DNA of 5,143 bases from positions 1 to 5,143 of the forward strand of contig JAHJXP010000168.1 of NCBI GenBank assembly GCA_018827585.1, read 5' to 3'. The DNA is from Pseudomonadota bacterium. Lineage in GTDB: Bacteria; Desulfobacterota; Syntrophia; Syntrophales; UBA5619. The notes beneath the pieces were generated by a model. That model was not told where the DNA came from. It searched no databases and worked only from the letters and a program-made list of their open reading frames with translations. The position numbers and the translations under genes are program-made. Positions 1 through 5,088 of the stretch are shown piece by piece; position 1 is the stretch's first letter, and each line of letters starts with the position of its first letter.

Positions 1-291
1 GGCGGCGCGTCGGCGGAACAGATCGAGAAGGCGTTTGGCATCCTTGCGGCCGATCCGAACGTGAAGTGCATCCTGATCAACATCTTCGGCGGGGTCCTGC
101 GGTGCGACCGCGTCTCCGCCGGGCTGATCCAGGCGGCGGGCAACTGCGAGATGACGCTGCCGATGGTGGTGCGGCTCCAGGGGACCAATGTCGAGGAGGG
201 GCGGCGGATGCTGCAGGAATCGGGGCTCCGCTTTACGGTGGCCGACGGGCTGTACGAGGCGGCCCAGAAGGCCGTTGCCCTGCTCGGATGA
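1..291 (+). CDS. sucC: Succinyl-CoA synthetase (ADP-forming) beta subunit, C-terminal part
   Basis: This is the last 96 residues of SucC, open from base 1 to the TGA at 289-291; the start lies upstream of the window. With SucD it forms the enzyme that converts succinyl-CoA to succinate in the TCA cycle, making ATP or GTP by substrate-level phosphorylation in the cytoplasm. The fragment begins with GGASAEQIEKAF and continues through the family signature INIFGGVLRCD, then VVVRLQGTNVEEG-like sequence (here MVVRLQGTNVEEG) and a final GLYEAAQKAV helix, all typical of the C-terminal domain of the beta subunit. The stop lies 57 bases before the sucD start, the usual sucCD order, so the two are probably co-transcribed. 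No damage is visible. Confidence 0.95.
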   Translation, partial: GGASAEQIEKAFGILAADPNVKCILINIFGGVLRCDRVSAGLIQAAGNCEMTLPMVVRLQGTNVEEGRRMLQESGLRFTVADGLYEAAQKAVALLG

Positions 292-330
292 TGCGGAATT
301 CTCCTGTTGTACAAGGATCTCGAGAAGTCA

Positions 331-340
331 GGGCGAGGAG
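331..340 (+). promoter_or_regulatory. Ribosome binding site deciding the sucD start
   Basis: The purine-rich GGGCGAGGAG lies 8 bases before the ATG at 349. The in-frame TTG at 307 has no comparable upstream site, so this site supports the shorter sucD. Confidence 0.6.
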
Positions 341-348
341 ATATTTCT

Positions 349-1227
349 ATGGCCATATTGCTGGATGAAAAATCGCGCGTCTGCGTTCAGGGGATCACCG
401 GCGCGGAGGGGAGCTTCCACACCCGGGAGTCGGTGAAGATGGGGACGGCGGTCGTCGCCGGCGTCACCCCCGGCAAGGGCGGAACGGACCTGGACGGCAT
501 TCCGGTGTATGATCGCGTCAGCGACGCCGCGGAGAAGCACGGCGCCAACGTTTCCGGCATCTATACGCCGGCCGCCTTTGCCCCCGATGCGATATTCGAG
601 GCGATCGAGGCGGGGATCGGTCTCATCGTCTGCCTGACGGAAGGGCTCCCGGTGCTGGAAATGATCAGGGTGAAACAGGCCCTCAAAGGCTCGGGCTCGG
701 TCCTGATCGGGCCGAACTGTCCGGGGATCGCGACCCCCGGTGTGGGGAAGATCGGCTTCATGCCCAATTTCATCCATCGACGGGGGAACGTCGGCGTCGT
801 GTCGCGCAGCGGAACCCTCACCTACGAGATGATCTGGCAGTTGACGGGGCTGGGGATCGGCCAGTCCACCTCGGTCGGGATCGGGGGAGATCCCATCGTC
901 GGATGCGGCTTCATCGACATCCTGGAACGGTTCGAGTGCGACCCGCAGACGGAGGCGATCGTGCTGATCGGTGAGATCGGGGGAACGGCGGAAGAGGAGG
1001 CGGCGGAGTTCATCCGGACGCAGATGACCAAGCCCGTGGTCTCCTTCATCGCCGGACGGAGCGCCCCGCCGGGGCGGAGGATGGGCCACGCCGGGGCGAT
1101 CATCTCGGGGGGAAAAGGCACAGCCGGGGAGAAATTTAAAGCCATGGAGCGGGCAGGCGTCGTCGTGGAAAAGAACCCCGCCGAGATCGGCCTGCGTGTG
1201 CAGGAGATATTAAAGGTAAAAAAATAG
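349..1227 (+). CDS. sucD: Succinyl-CoA synthetase alpha subunit
   Basis: A complete 292-residue SucD, close to the roughly 290 residues usual for the family. It binds CoA and carries the phosphorylated histidine of succinyl-CoA synthetase. Visible signatures are the N-terminal CoA-binding Rossmann region with QGITGAEGSFH (about residues 10-20) and VTPGKGG, then GPNCPG (121-126), SRSGTLTYE (from 152), GIGGDPI, and GHAGAI, whose His247 matches the active-site phosphohistidine. I chose the ATG at 349 because it is preceded by GGGCGAGGAG (331-340) and gives the normal MAILLDEKSRVCVQGITG start. The frame is open upstream to a TTG at 307, but that would add 14 unsupported residues. It follows sucC by 57 bases. 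Confidence 0.96.
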   Translation: MAILLDEKSRVCVQGITGAEGSFHTRESVKMGTAVVAGVTPGKGGTDLDGIPVYDRVSDAAEKHGANVSGIYTPAAFAPDAIFEAIEAGIGLIVCLTEGLPVLEMIRVKQALKGSGSVLIGPNCPGIATPGVGKIGFMPNFIHRRGNVGVVSRSGTLTYEMIWQLTGLGIGQSTSVGIGGDPIVGCGFIDILERFECDPQTEAIVLIGEIGGTAEEEAAEFIRTQMTKPVVSFIAGRSAPPGRRMGHAGAIISGGKGTAGEKFKAMERAGVVVEKNPAEIGLRVQEILKVKK

Positions 1228-1256
1228 GTCCCCGGACGGATTCAAAGGGGTACATG

Positions 1257-1270
1257 CTGTTTGATAACAG
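1257..1270. repeat. Short inverted repeat between sucD and hsdM
   Basis: CTGTT, a 4-base spacer TGAT, then AACAG form a 5-bp dyad in the 63-base gap between sucD and hsdM, 20 bases before the hsdM ATG. It could be a small operator, but arms this short occur by chance. There is no T-run to make it a terminator. Confidence 0.25.
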
Positions 1271-1290
1271 ATTGGCAGGGGAAAGCTGAC

Positions 1291-2442
1291 ATGGCCAAAA
1301 ACAACAATGGCGCCAACCTCGGTTTTGAACGGGAATTATGGCAGGCGGCCGATGCGCTCCGCTCCAACATGGATGCCGCCGAATACAAACATGTCGTCCT
1401 CGGACTGATCTTCCTCAAGTACATCTCCGACGCCTTCGAAGAGCAGCACGCCAAGCTAGATGCCGAACGCGCCCAGGGCGCCGATCCGGAAGACCCGGAT
1501 GAGTATCGTGCCGTCAACATCTTCTGGGTCCCCAAGGAGGCCCGCTGGGCGAACCTCAAGGCCGCTGCCAAACAGCCAACCATCGGCAAGAGCGTCGACG
1601 AGGCGATGCTCGCCATCGAGCGCGACAACCCCTCCCTCAAAGGCGTGCTCCCCAAGGATTATGCCCATCCGCGTCTCGACAAACAGCGCCTTGGCCAACT
1701 CATCGACCTGATCGGGAACCTAATGCTCGGGGGCGAGGCGTACCGCTCCCATGATATCCTGGGGCGCGCGTTCGAATACTTCCTTTCCCAGTTCGCCAGC
1801 GCCGAGGGCAAGAAGGGCGGCCAGTTCTACACGCCACGCTGCGTCGTCCGCGTCCTCGTGGAGATGCTCGCCCCTTACAAGGGACGGGTCTACGATCCCT
1901 GCTGCGGCTCGGGCGGCATGTTCGTCCAGTCGGTCGAGTTCGTCCAGGCCCATGCCTCGGGCAACGGCAACGGCGGCAAGGCCAGGGCCGATGTCAGCAT
2001 CTTCGGGCAGGAATCCAACCACACGACCTGGCGGCTGGCCAAGATGAACCTCGCCATCCGGCAGATCGAGAACAATCTCGGGAAGGAGCATGCCGACAGC
2101 TTCCACCAGGACCTGCACCCGGACCTCAAAGCCGATTATGTCCTGGCCAATCCGCCGTTTAACGACAGTGACTGGCGCGGCGAGACCCTCAGGGACGACA
2201 AGCGCTGGAAGTATGGCACCCCGCCGGCCGGGAATGCCAACTACGCCTGGGTCGAGCACTTCATCCACCATCTCGCCCCCACCGGCATGGCGGGTTTCGT
2301 CCTGGCGAACGGTTCCATGTCCTCCAATCAGTCAGGCGAAGGGGAAATCCGCAAGAACATCATCGAGGCGGATCTCGTGGACTGCATGGTCGCCATGCCC
2401 GGCCAGCTCTTCTATTCGACGCAGATTCCCGTCTGTCTCTGA
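1291..2442 (+). CDS. hsdM: Type I restriction-modification methyltransferase subunit HsdM, N-terminal part ended by an in-frame TGA
   Basis: HsdM transfers a methyl group from SAM to adenine at sites chosen by HsdS; two M and one S subunit make the methylase, and HsdR adds cleavage. This 383-residue product holds the helical N-terminal HsdM domain (about residues 10-150, with FLKYISDAFEEQ), the GQFYTPRCVVRVLV segment (177-190), SAM-binding motif I DPCCGSGGMF (202-211) and catalytic motif IV NPPF (287-290). It ends in FYSTQIPVCL followed by TGA (2440-2442), where relatives continue with Trp as VCLWF. The same frame continues with recognisable HsdM sequence to 2922, so this is a truncated gene of a family that usually runs about 500 residues. 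The start at 1291 is preceded by AGGGGA; an in-frame TTG at 1261 is a less likely start. Without its C-terminal region, which in this family contacts HsdS and the partner M, the product is probably inactive unless the stop is read through. Confidence 0.9.
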   Translation: MAKNNNGANLGFERELWQAADALRSNMDAAEYKHVVLGLIFLKYISDAFEEQHAKLDAERAQGADPEDPDEYRAVNIFWVPKEARWANLKAAAKQPTIGKSVDEAMLAIERDNPSLKGVLPKDYAHPRLDKQRLGQLIDLIGNLMLGGEAYRSHDILGRAFEYFLSQFASAEGKKGGQFYTPRCVVRVLVEMLAPYKGRVYDPCCGSGGMFVQSVEFVQAHASGNGNGGKARADVSIFGQESNHTTWRLAKMNLAIRQIENNLGKEHADSFHQDLHPDLKADYVLANPPFNDSDWRGETLRDDKRWKYGTPPAGNANYAWVEHFIHHLAPTGMAGFVLANGSMSSNQSGEGEIRKNIIEADLVDCMVAMPGQLFYSTQIPVCL

Positions 2443-2469
2443 TTTATCGCCCGCGACAAAAAAGGCTCA

Positions 2470-2511
2470 TTCTCTACCGTGACGGGGGAGGGCAAGGGTG
2501 GAGGTGGTTTC
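2470..2511. repeat. GC-rich insertion inside hsdM, copy 1 (probably degenerate)
   Basis: Relatives go almost directly from the ARDKK segment to GGFRDRRGQ or similar. Here about 12 extra residues (SFSTVTGEGKGGG) intervene, encoded by a G-rich stretch containing the small palindrome CCGT-G-ACGG at 2477-2485. Its 3' half, GGGGGAGGGCAAGGGTGG, resembles the 3' half of the second insertion at 2647-2690, so I infer a diverged copy of the same element. It keeps the reading frame open. Confidence 0.45.
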
Positions 2512-2646
2512 CGGGATCGTCGCGGCCAGACCCTTTTCATCGACGCCCGCAAGCTCGGCAAGCTGATCGACCGCGTCCATCGCGAACTCACCGATGAGGA
2601 TATCTCCAAGATCGCCGACACCTACCACGCCTGGCGGGGCCTAAAA

Positions 2647-2690
2647 GTCTCTCCCTCTCCCCTTGCGGGAGAGGGCGGGGGTGAGGGGTA
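2647..2690. repeat. Short palindromic repeat inserted in frame in hsdM, copy 2
   Basis: CCCTCTCCC (2653-2661), a 5-base loop CTTGC, and GGGAGAGGG (2667-2675) form a perfect 9-bp stem, followed by the G-rich CGGGGGTGAGGGG. This matches a palindromic repeat type I recall from many proteobacterial genomes, which when translated reads like SPSPLAGEG. It adds roughly 10-14 residues between HAWRG and YKDIPGFCKSA, where relatives have a short variable linker. The insertion keeps the frame, so it is tolerated in a surface loop. Confidence 0.7.
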
Positions 2691-2911
2691 CAAAGACATC
2701 CCCGGCTTCTGCAAATCCGCCACCCTGGACGACATCCGTAAACACGGCCACATCCTCACGCCGGGCCGGTACGTCGGCGCGGCCGCGATCGAGGACGATG
2801 GCGAACCGTTCGAGGAGAAGATGGCCCGTCTGACCGCCGAATTGCGCGGGCAGCGGGCGGAGGCGGCAAAGCTGGATGAAGCGATCTGGCATAATTTAAA
2901 AGAGTTAGGAT

Positions 2912-3244
2912 ATGGCAAGTAGAAAAGAGCAGCAAGATAAACAGCGATCAACAAGGCTTTTTCATGACATTTCAAGCCTTGCTTCTCGGCTCGTTGATAT
3001 CCATCAAAAAGCGAAAGAGCTTGGAATTTTCGTCGATGACCGGGAACTCCTTCGATGCCCTCAATGCGGTCTGGCCGAGGATGTCACCTGCGAGGGCCGC
3101 TTGACCACTGTGCAACCGGACGATGAAAACTATGCCGATACGGGAATGCGCTTTGAAGAAATCGATGCCACCCATTTCCGTTGCCCGCAATGTCGTCACG
3201 TCCTGGTTGTGATGGACGAAGAGGAGGCGAGGAATGGCAGATAA
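2912..3244 (+). CDS. Small zinc-ribbon-like protein of unknown function between hsdM and the ORF6N gene
   Basis: A 110-residue protein I do not recognise as a named family. The N-terminal 45 residues look helical and are rich in charge (RKEQQDKQRS, then a DISSLASRLVDIHQKAKEL helix). A likely zinc ribbon follows: Cys49 and Cys52 in RCPQCG and Cys91 and Cys94 in RCPQCR, with an extra Cys60, spaced like two zinc knuckles joined by about 38 residues. It ends in the acidic-basic tail DEEEARNGR. Its ATG overlaps the end of hsdM by 11 bases, and its own end overlaps the next gene by 11 bases, so translation is probably coupled along the operon. It could be a nucleic-acid-binding or RM accessory protein; that is inference only. 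Base composition is more AT-rich than the body of hsdM. Confidence 0.75.
   Translation: MASRKEQQDKQRSTRLFHDISSLASRLVDIHQKAKELGIFVDDRELLRCPQCGLAEDVTCEGRLTTVQPDDENYADTGMRFEEIDATHFRCPQCRHVLVVMDEEEARNGR
3221..3227 (+). promoter_or_regulatory. Ribosome binding site for the first ORF6N gene
   Basis: GAGGAGG lies 6 bases before the ATG at 3234, inside the 3' end of the zinc-ribbon gene. It is a strong site and fixes the start of the overlapping ORF6N gene. Confidence 0.65.
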
Positions 3245-3839
3245 AAAATCCATTGTGCCCGCGCAGCAGATTGAAAGCTTGATCCTGATCAAGCGCGGCC
3301 AGCGTGTCATGCTGGATGCGGACTTGGCCGCACTCTATGGCGTGCCAACCAAGCGGTTTAACGAACAGGTCAAGCGCAACATAGACCGCTTCCCCGAAGA
3401 TTTCATGTTTCAACTGACCCAACAAGAGAAAGCCGAGGTGGTCGCAAATTGCGACCACCTCGGCCGGCTGAAGTTCTCACCGGTTCTGCCTTATGCCTTT
3501 ACCGAGCACGGGGCGATCATGGCCGCGAACGTTCTCAAATCGGAACGCGCGGTCAAAGTTAGCATCCAAGTGGTCCGGGCCTTTGTCAAGCTACGGGAAA
3601 TGCTGGCCACCCACAAGGAAATGGCCGGCAAACTCACGGAACTGGAAAAACGCCTCGACTCTCATGATCAAGACATCCGCAACCTCGTTGTCGCCATCCG
3701 GCAACTCATGACGCCTCCCTCCAAACCCAGAAGACAAATAGGTTTCAAGGAGGATGCCCACGGTCGGTCAGATCAAGGCCGAACTGGGAGAAGTGGTGAG
3801 GCCGAAACGAGCCGCCGGACGCAACAAAAAAGGCGGTAA
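3234..3839 (+). CDS. ORF6N-domain protein (KilA-N/antirepressor-like DNA-binding domain), copy 1
   Basis: A 201-residue protein. Residues about 13-100 form an ORF6N domain: IESLILIKRGQRVMLDADLA, then ALYGVPTKRFNEQVKRNIDRFPEDFMFQL, then PYAFTEHGAIMAANVL. The domain is known from phage antirepressor-type proteins and many bacterial chromosomal genes, often near RM loci, and is thought to bind DNA. Residues about 115-160 look like a coiled coil (VRAFVKLREMLATHKEMAGKL). Relatives, including copy 2 downstream, stop soon after the conserved PP-KPRRQIGF motif (here at 161-171). Copy 1 runs 30 residues further with an Arg/Ser/Gln-rich tail that looks like out-of-frame reading, so its true end may have been lost. 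A 33-bp perfect palindrome lies within codons 67-77. Its role in this locus is unknown; regulation of the RM operon is a guess. Confidence 0.85.
   Translation: MADKKSIVPAQQIESLILIKRGQRVMLDADLAALYGVPTKRFNEQVKRNIDRFPEDFMFQLTQQEKAEVVANCDHLGRLKFSPVLPYAFTEHGAIMAANVLKSERAVKVSIQVVRAFVKLREMLATHKEMAGKLTELEKRLDSHDQDIRNLVVAIRQLMTPPSKPRRQIGFKEDAHGRSDQGRTGRSGEAETSRRTQQKRR
3432..3464. repeat. Perfect 33-bp palindrome inside the first ORF6N gene
   Basis: GCCGAGGTGGTCGCAA (3432-3447), a single A (3448), then TTGCGACCACCTCGGC (3449-3464) are exact reverse complements over 16 bp. It encodes residues 67-77 (AEVVANCDHLG), a segment I recall as common in ORF6N relatives, so the protein sequence itself is normal. 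In DNA it could extrude as a cruciform or act as a dyad binding site. In mRNA the centre would need a few unpaired bases but would still leave a very stable hairpin within the coding region. Confidence 0.9.
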
Positions 3840-3846
3840 GGAGTGA
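3754..3846 (+). other. 30-codon overlapping reading frame at the end of ORF6N copy 1, possible gene relic
   Basis: In a different frame from ORF6N copy 1, an ATG at 3754 opens MPTVGQIKAELGEVVRPKRA and continues with a basic stretch to a TGA at 3844-3846. This frame looks more protein-like than the Arg/Ser/Gln-rich tail read in the ORF6N frame. AAGGAGG (3747-3753) touches the ATG with no spacing, too close for good initiation. Its stop overlaps, as GTGA, the start of the HsdM-tail relic at 3843. I do not recognise it; it may belong to the same foreign fragment as that relic. Confidence 0.3.
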
Positions 3847-3932
3847 CCGCGTTACGCAAACAGACCAAACAGGCTGCCAAACTCGACAAGTTCATCTGGG
3901 CTAATCTGGAGGACATCGGCTATGGGGGATAG
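3843..3932 (+). pseudogene. Relic of the C-terminal tail of a second HsdM
   Basis: The frame from GTG 3843 to TAG 3930-3932 encodes 29 residues. They include TALRKQTKQAAKLDKFIWAN and end LEDIGYGG. This aligns with the tail of the hsdM in this window (LTAELRGQRAEAAKLDEAIW, ending LKELGYGK) with one gap, sharing AAKLD, IW, NL and GYG. The DNA of the two tails is well diverged, so this is not a recent local copy but the end of another hsdM allele. No methylase motifs precede it, so only the tail survives. It lies 13 bases before the second ORF6N gene, a position equivalent to that of an intact hsdM before an accessory gene. Confidence 0.7.
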
Positions 3933-3938
3933 GAAGAG
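3931..3938 (+). promoter_or_regulatory. Ribosome binding site for the second ORF6N gene
   Basis: AGGAAGAG lies 7 bases before the ATG at 3946 and overlaps the stop of the HsdM-tail relic. It supports the chosen start and suggests the gene was once coupled to an upstream hsdM. Confidence 0.5.
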
Positions 3939-3945
3939 ATAGGCT

Positions 3946-4464
3946 ATGGAAAAAGAGATTGCCTTGGTTTCTGTCGAACGCATCGAACAGATGATTCTAT
4001 TGATTCGAGGACAGAAAGTCATCCTCGATAAGGACTTGGCAGCCCTGTACGAGGTCTCGACGAGCAACTTGAACAAGGCTGTCAGCCGCAATATCGAGCG
4101 TTTTCCCCAGGATTTCATGTTTCAATTGTCTGCCATGGAATTTAACGACTTGAAGTTCCATTTTGGAATATCAAGCTGGGGAGGAACTCGTAAGTTGCCG
4201 CGTGCCTTCACGGAGCAGGGCGTGGCGATGCTTTCCAGTGTACTTCGAAGTCCCCGAGCCGTGCAGGTAAACATTGAAATTATGCGTGCCTTTGTGAAAC
4301 TGCGCGAGTTGCTGGCATCGAACAGAGCGTTGGCACGGAAACTCGATACGCTGGAAAAAAAGTATGACGCTCAATTCAAAATCGTTTTTGATGCGATCCG
4401 GCAATTGATGGCGCCGCCTGTCCAACCAAAACGGAGAATAGGCTACCATTCGGAAAAATCGTGA
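3946..4464 (+). CDS. ORF6N-domain protein, copy 2
   Basis: A 172-residue ORF6N-domain protein, a divergent paralogue of the gene at 3234. The N-terminal domain (about residues 13-100) has IEQMILLIRGQKVILDKDLA, then ALYEVSTSNLNKAVSRNIERFPQDFMFQL. Its middle is of the SSWGGTRKLPRAFTEQGVAM type rather than the VANCDHLGRLKFSP type of copy 1, so the two belong to different ORF6N subgroups. A coiled-coil-like stretch (about 113-155) and the shared ending IRQLMAPP-QPKRRIGY follow, then a TGA at 4462-4464. The length and ending are what I expect for this family, so this copy looks intact. DNA binding is expected from the domain; the target and role are unknown. It sits between the HsdM relic and hsdS. 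Confidence 0.88.
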   Translation: MEKEIALVSVERIEQMILLIRGQKVILDKDLAALYEVSTSNLNKAVSRNIERFPQDFMFQLSAMEFNDLKFHFGISSWGGTRKLPRAFTEQGVAMLSSVLRSPRAVQVNIEIMRAFVKLRELLASNRALARKLDTLEKKYDAQFKIVFDAIRQLMAPPVQPKRRIGYHSEKS

Positions 4465-4649
4465 ATTATGAATCGAATGATATACTTGAACGTGGAATTG
4501 TATGGGCTGCTGTCGAAATATCCTGTCGATGACATCGACGCGAAACTATAACGTGTCCCTATTTTGCCATTTTATGGACACGGGAGAACAGACTAAATCC
4601 GTCGCGAGACACGGTCGGGACAATCGAACCTACCTGAGGGAGCTTCAGT
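4465..4649. other. Gap between ORF6N copy 2 and hsdS
   Basis: This 185-base stretch has no convincing gene. It contains a 27-codon frame (4468-4551, starting MNRMIYLNVELYGLL) and an overlapping 23-codon frame from GTG 4461 that overlaps the previous stop. Neither is recognisable and neither has a clear ribosome binding site. A small dyad GTCGAT-GAC-ATCGAC lies at 4525-4539 and a larger inverted repeat at 4552-4582. Purine-rich GAGGGAG before 4650 serves hsdS. I see no promoter I can defend. Confidence 0.4.
4552..4582. repeat. Inverted repeat upstream of hsdS, possible REP-like element
   Basis: CGTGTCC (4552-4558) and GGACACG (4576-4582) are exact reverse complements separated by a 17-base AT-rich loop. 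The motif GTGTCCCTATTTT resembles short dispersed sequences I recall near REP-associated transposases in several bacterial groups, but one copy cannot show that here. It lies 67 bases before hsdS and could instead be an operator. Confidence 0.45.
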
Positions 4650-5081
4650 ATGGTGGGTGAATGGACGACTGCCAAAATTGAAGATGTTTCCGAGAAGGTC
4701 GCTATGGGGCCTTTTGGTTCCTCGATCAAAGTCGAAACGTTTGTTCCACACGGCATTCCGGTTATCAGCGGCCAGCACTTACACGGCTCTCGATTAATGG
4801 ATACCGACTACAACTTCGTTTCTCTCAAGCATGCCGAGAAACTGAAGAACGCCAACGTTTATCGTGGAGACGTGGTTTTCACTCACGCTGGAAACATCGG
4901 TCAGGTCGCATTCATCCCTGCATCATCAAGGTACGAGCGCTACGTAATTTCGCAGCGACAGTTCTATCTGAGACCAAACCTCCGAAAGGTACTGCCAGAG
5001 TTCATAGCGTATTACTTCACGACCCTCTGTGCCAATGTAAGTGAGACACTTCCCCCCTTTGAATTTAGAGTATATGATTGA
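4650..5081 (+). pseudogene. hsdS: Type I restriction specificity subunit HsdS, truncated in its first target-recognition domain
   Basis: HsdS gives the RM complex its DNA specificity through two target-recognition domains (TRDs) and is usually about 400 residues. This frame gives only 143. It starts WTTAKIEDVSEKVAMGPFGS and has the typical TRD segments IPVISGQHL (37-44), YRGDVVFTHAGNIGQVAF (71-88), VISQRQFYLRP (99-109) and LPEFIAYYFTT (115-125). After about residue 130 (near 5036-5040) the match to HsdS is lost, and the frame ends in 13 unrelated residues at a TGA (5079-5081). The second conserved region and second TRD are missing. GAGGGAG upstream of the ATG is a good ribosome binding site. 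The abrupt end suggests insertion of, or recombination with, other DNA; the remainder may lie beyond the window. Confidence 0.82.
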
Positions 5082-5088
5082 GGGCGTG

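Larger units (their letters stand above)
2443..2922 (+). pseudogene. hsdM: C-terminal part of the same hsdM, separated by the in-frame TGA
   Basis: This is the direct continuation of the hsdM frame after the TGA at 2440-2442, open to TAG at 2920-2922. It starts FIARDKKG and includes FRDRRGQTLFIDARKLG, then IADTYHAWRG, DIPGFCKSATLDDI and LTPGRYVGAAAIEDD. A helical, charged tail ends in LDEAIWHNLKELGYGK. All of these are typical of the HsdM C-terminal half. With the upstream part it would make 543 codons, close to a normal HsdM plus two insertions. A GTG at 2479 could start a separate 147-residue protein, but it has no clear ribosome binding site and lies inside an inserted repeat, so independent translation is doubtful. 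The frame is otherwise intact, so the break is recent, or it is a sequencing error or read-through. Confidence 0.85.

Noticed and set aside
328..1089. 253-residue minus-strand reading frame across sucD
   Set aside because: It lies entirely under the well-supported sucD, is rich in Arg/Asp/His/Pro as expected for an antisense frame of GC-rich coding DNA, and shows no recognisable domain.
1228..1290. Rho-independent terminator after sucD
   Set aside because: No GC-rich stem followed by a T-run is present; the only dyad has 5-bp arms and no T-run.
1720..2271. 183-residue minus-strand reading frame across hsdM
   Set aside because: It is the shadow of the strongly conserved methylase motifs on the + strand and shows no family features of its own.
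2440..2442. TGA as a selenocysteine codon
   Set aside because: The position is a conserved Trp, not Cys, in the family, and I see no convincing SECIS-like hairpin right after it; a nonsense change or read-through fits better.
2479..2922. Independent gene starting at GTG 2479
   Set aside because: The frame is continuous with hsdM, the GTG lies inside an inserted repeat, and there is no clear ribosome binding site, so it is treated as the second half of the broken hsdM.
3918..3949. Direct repeat GGCTATGG around the HsdM relic stop and ORF6N copy 2 start
   Set aside because: Eight bases repeated once at 24-base spacing is weak and could be chance; it does not flank a whole element.
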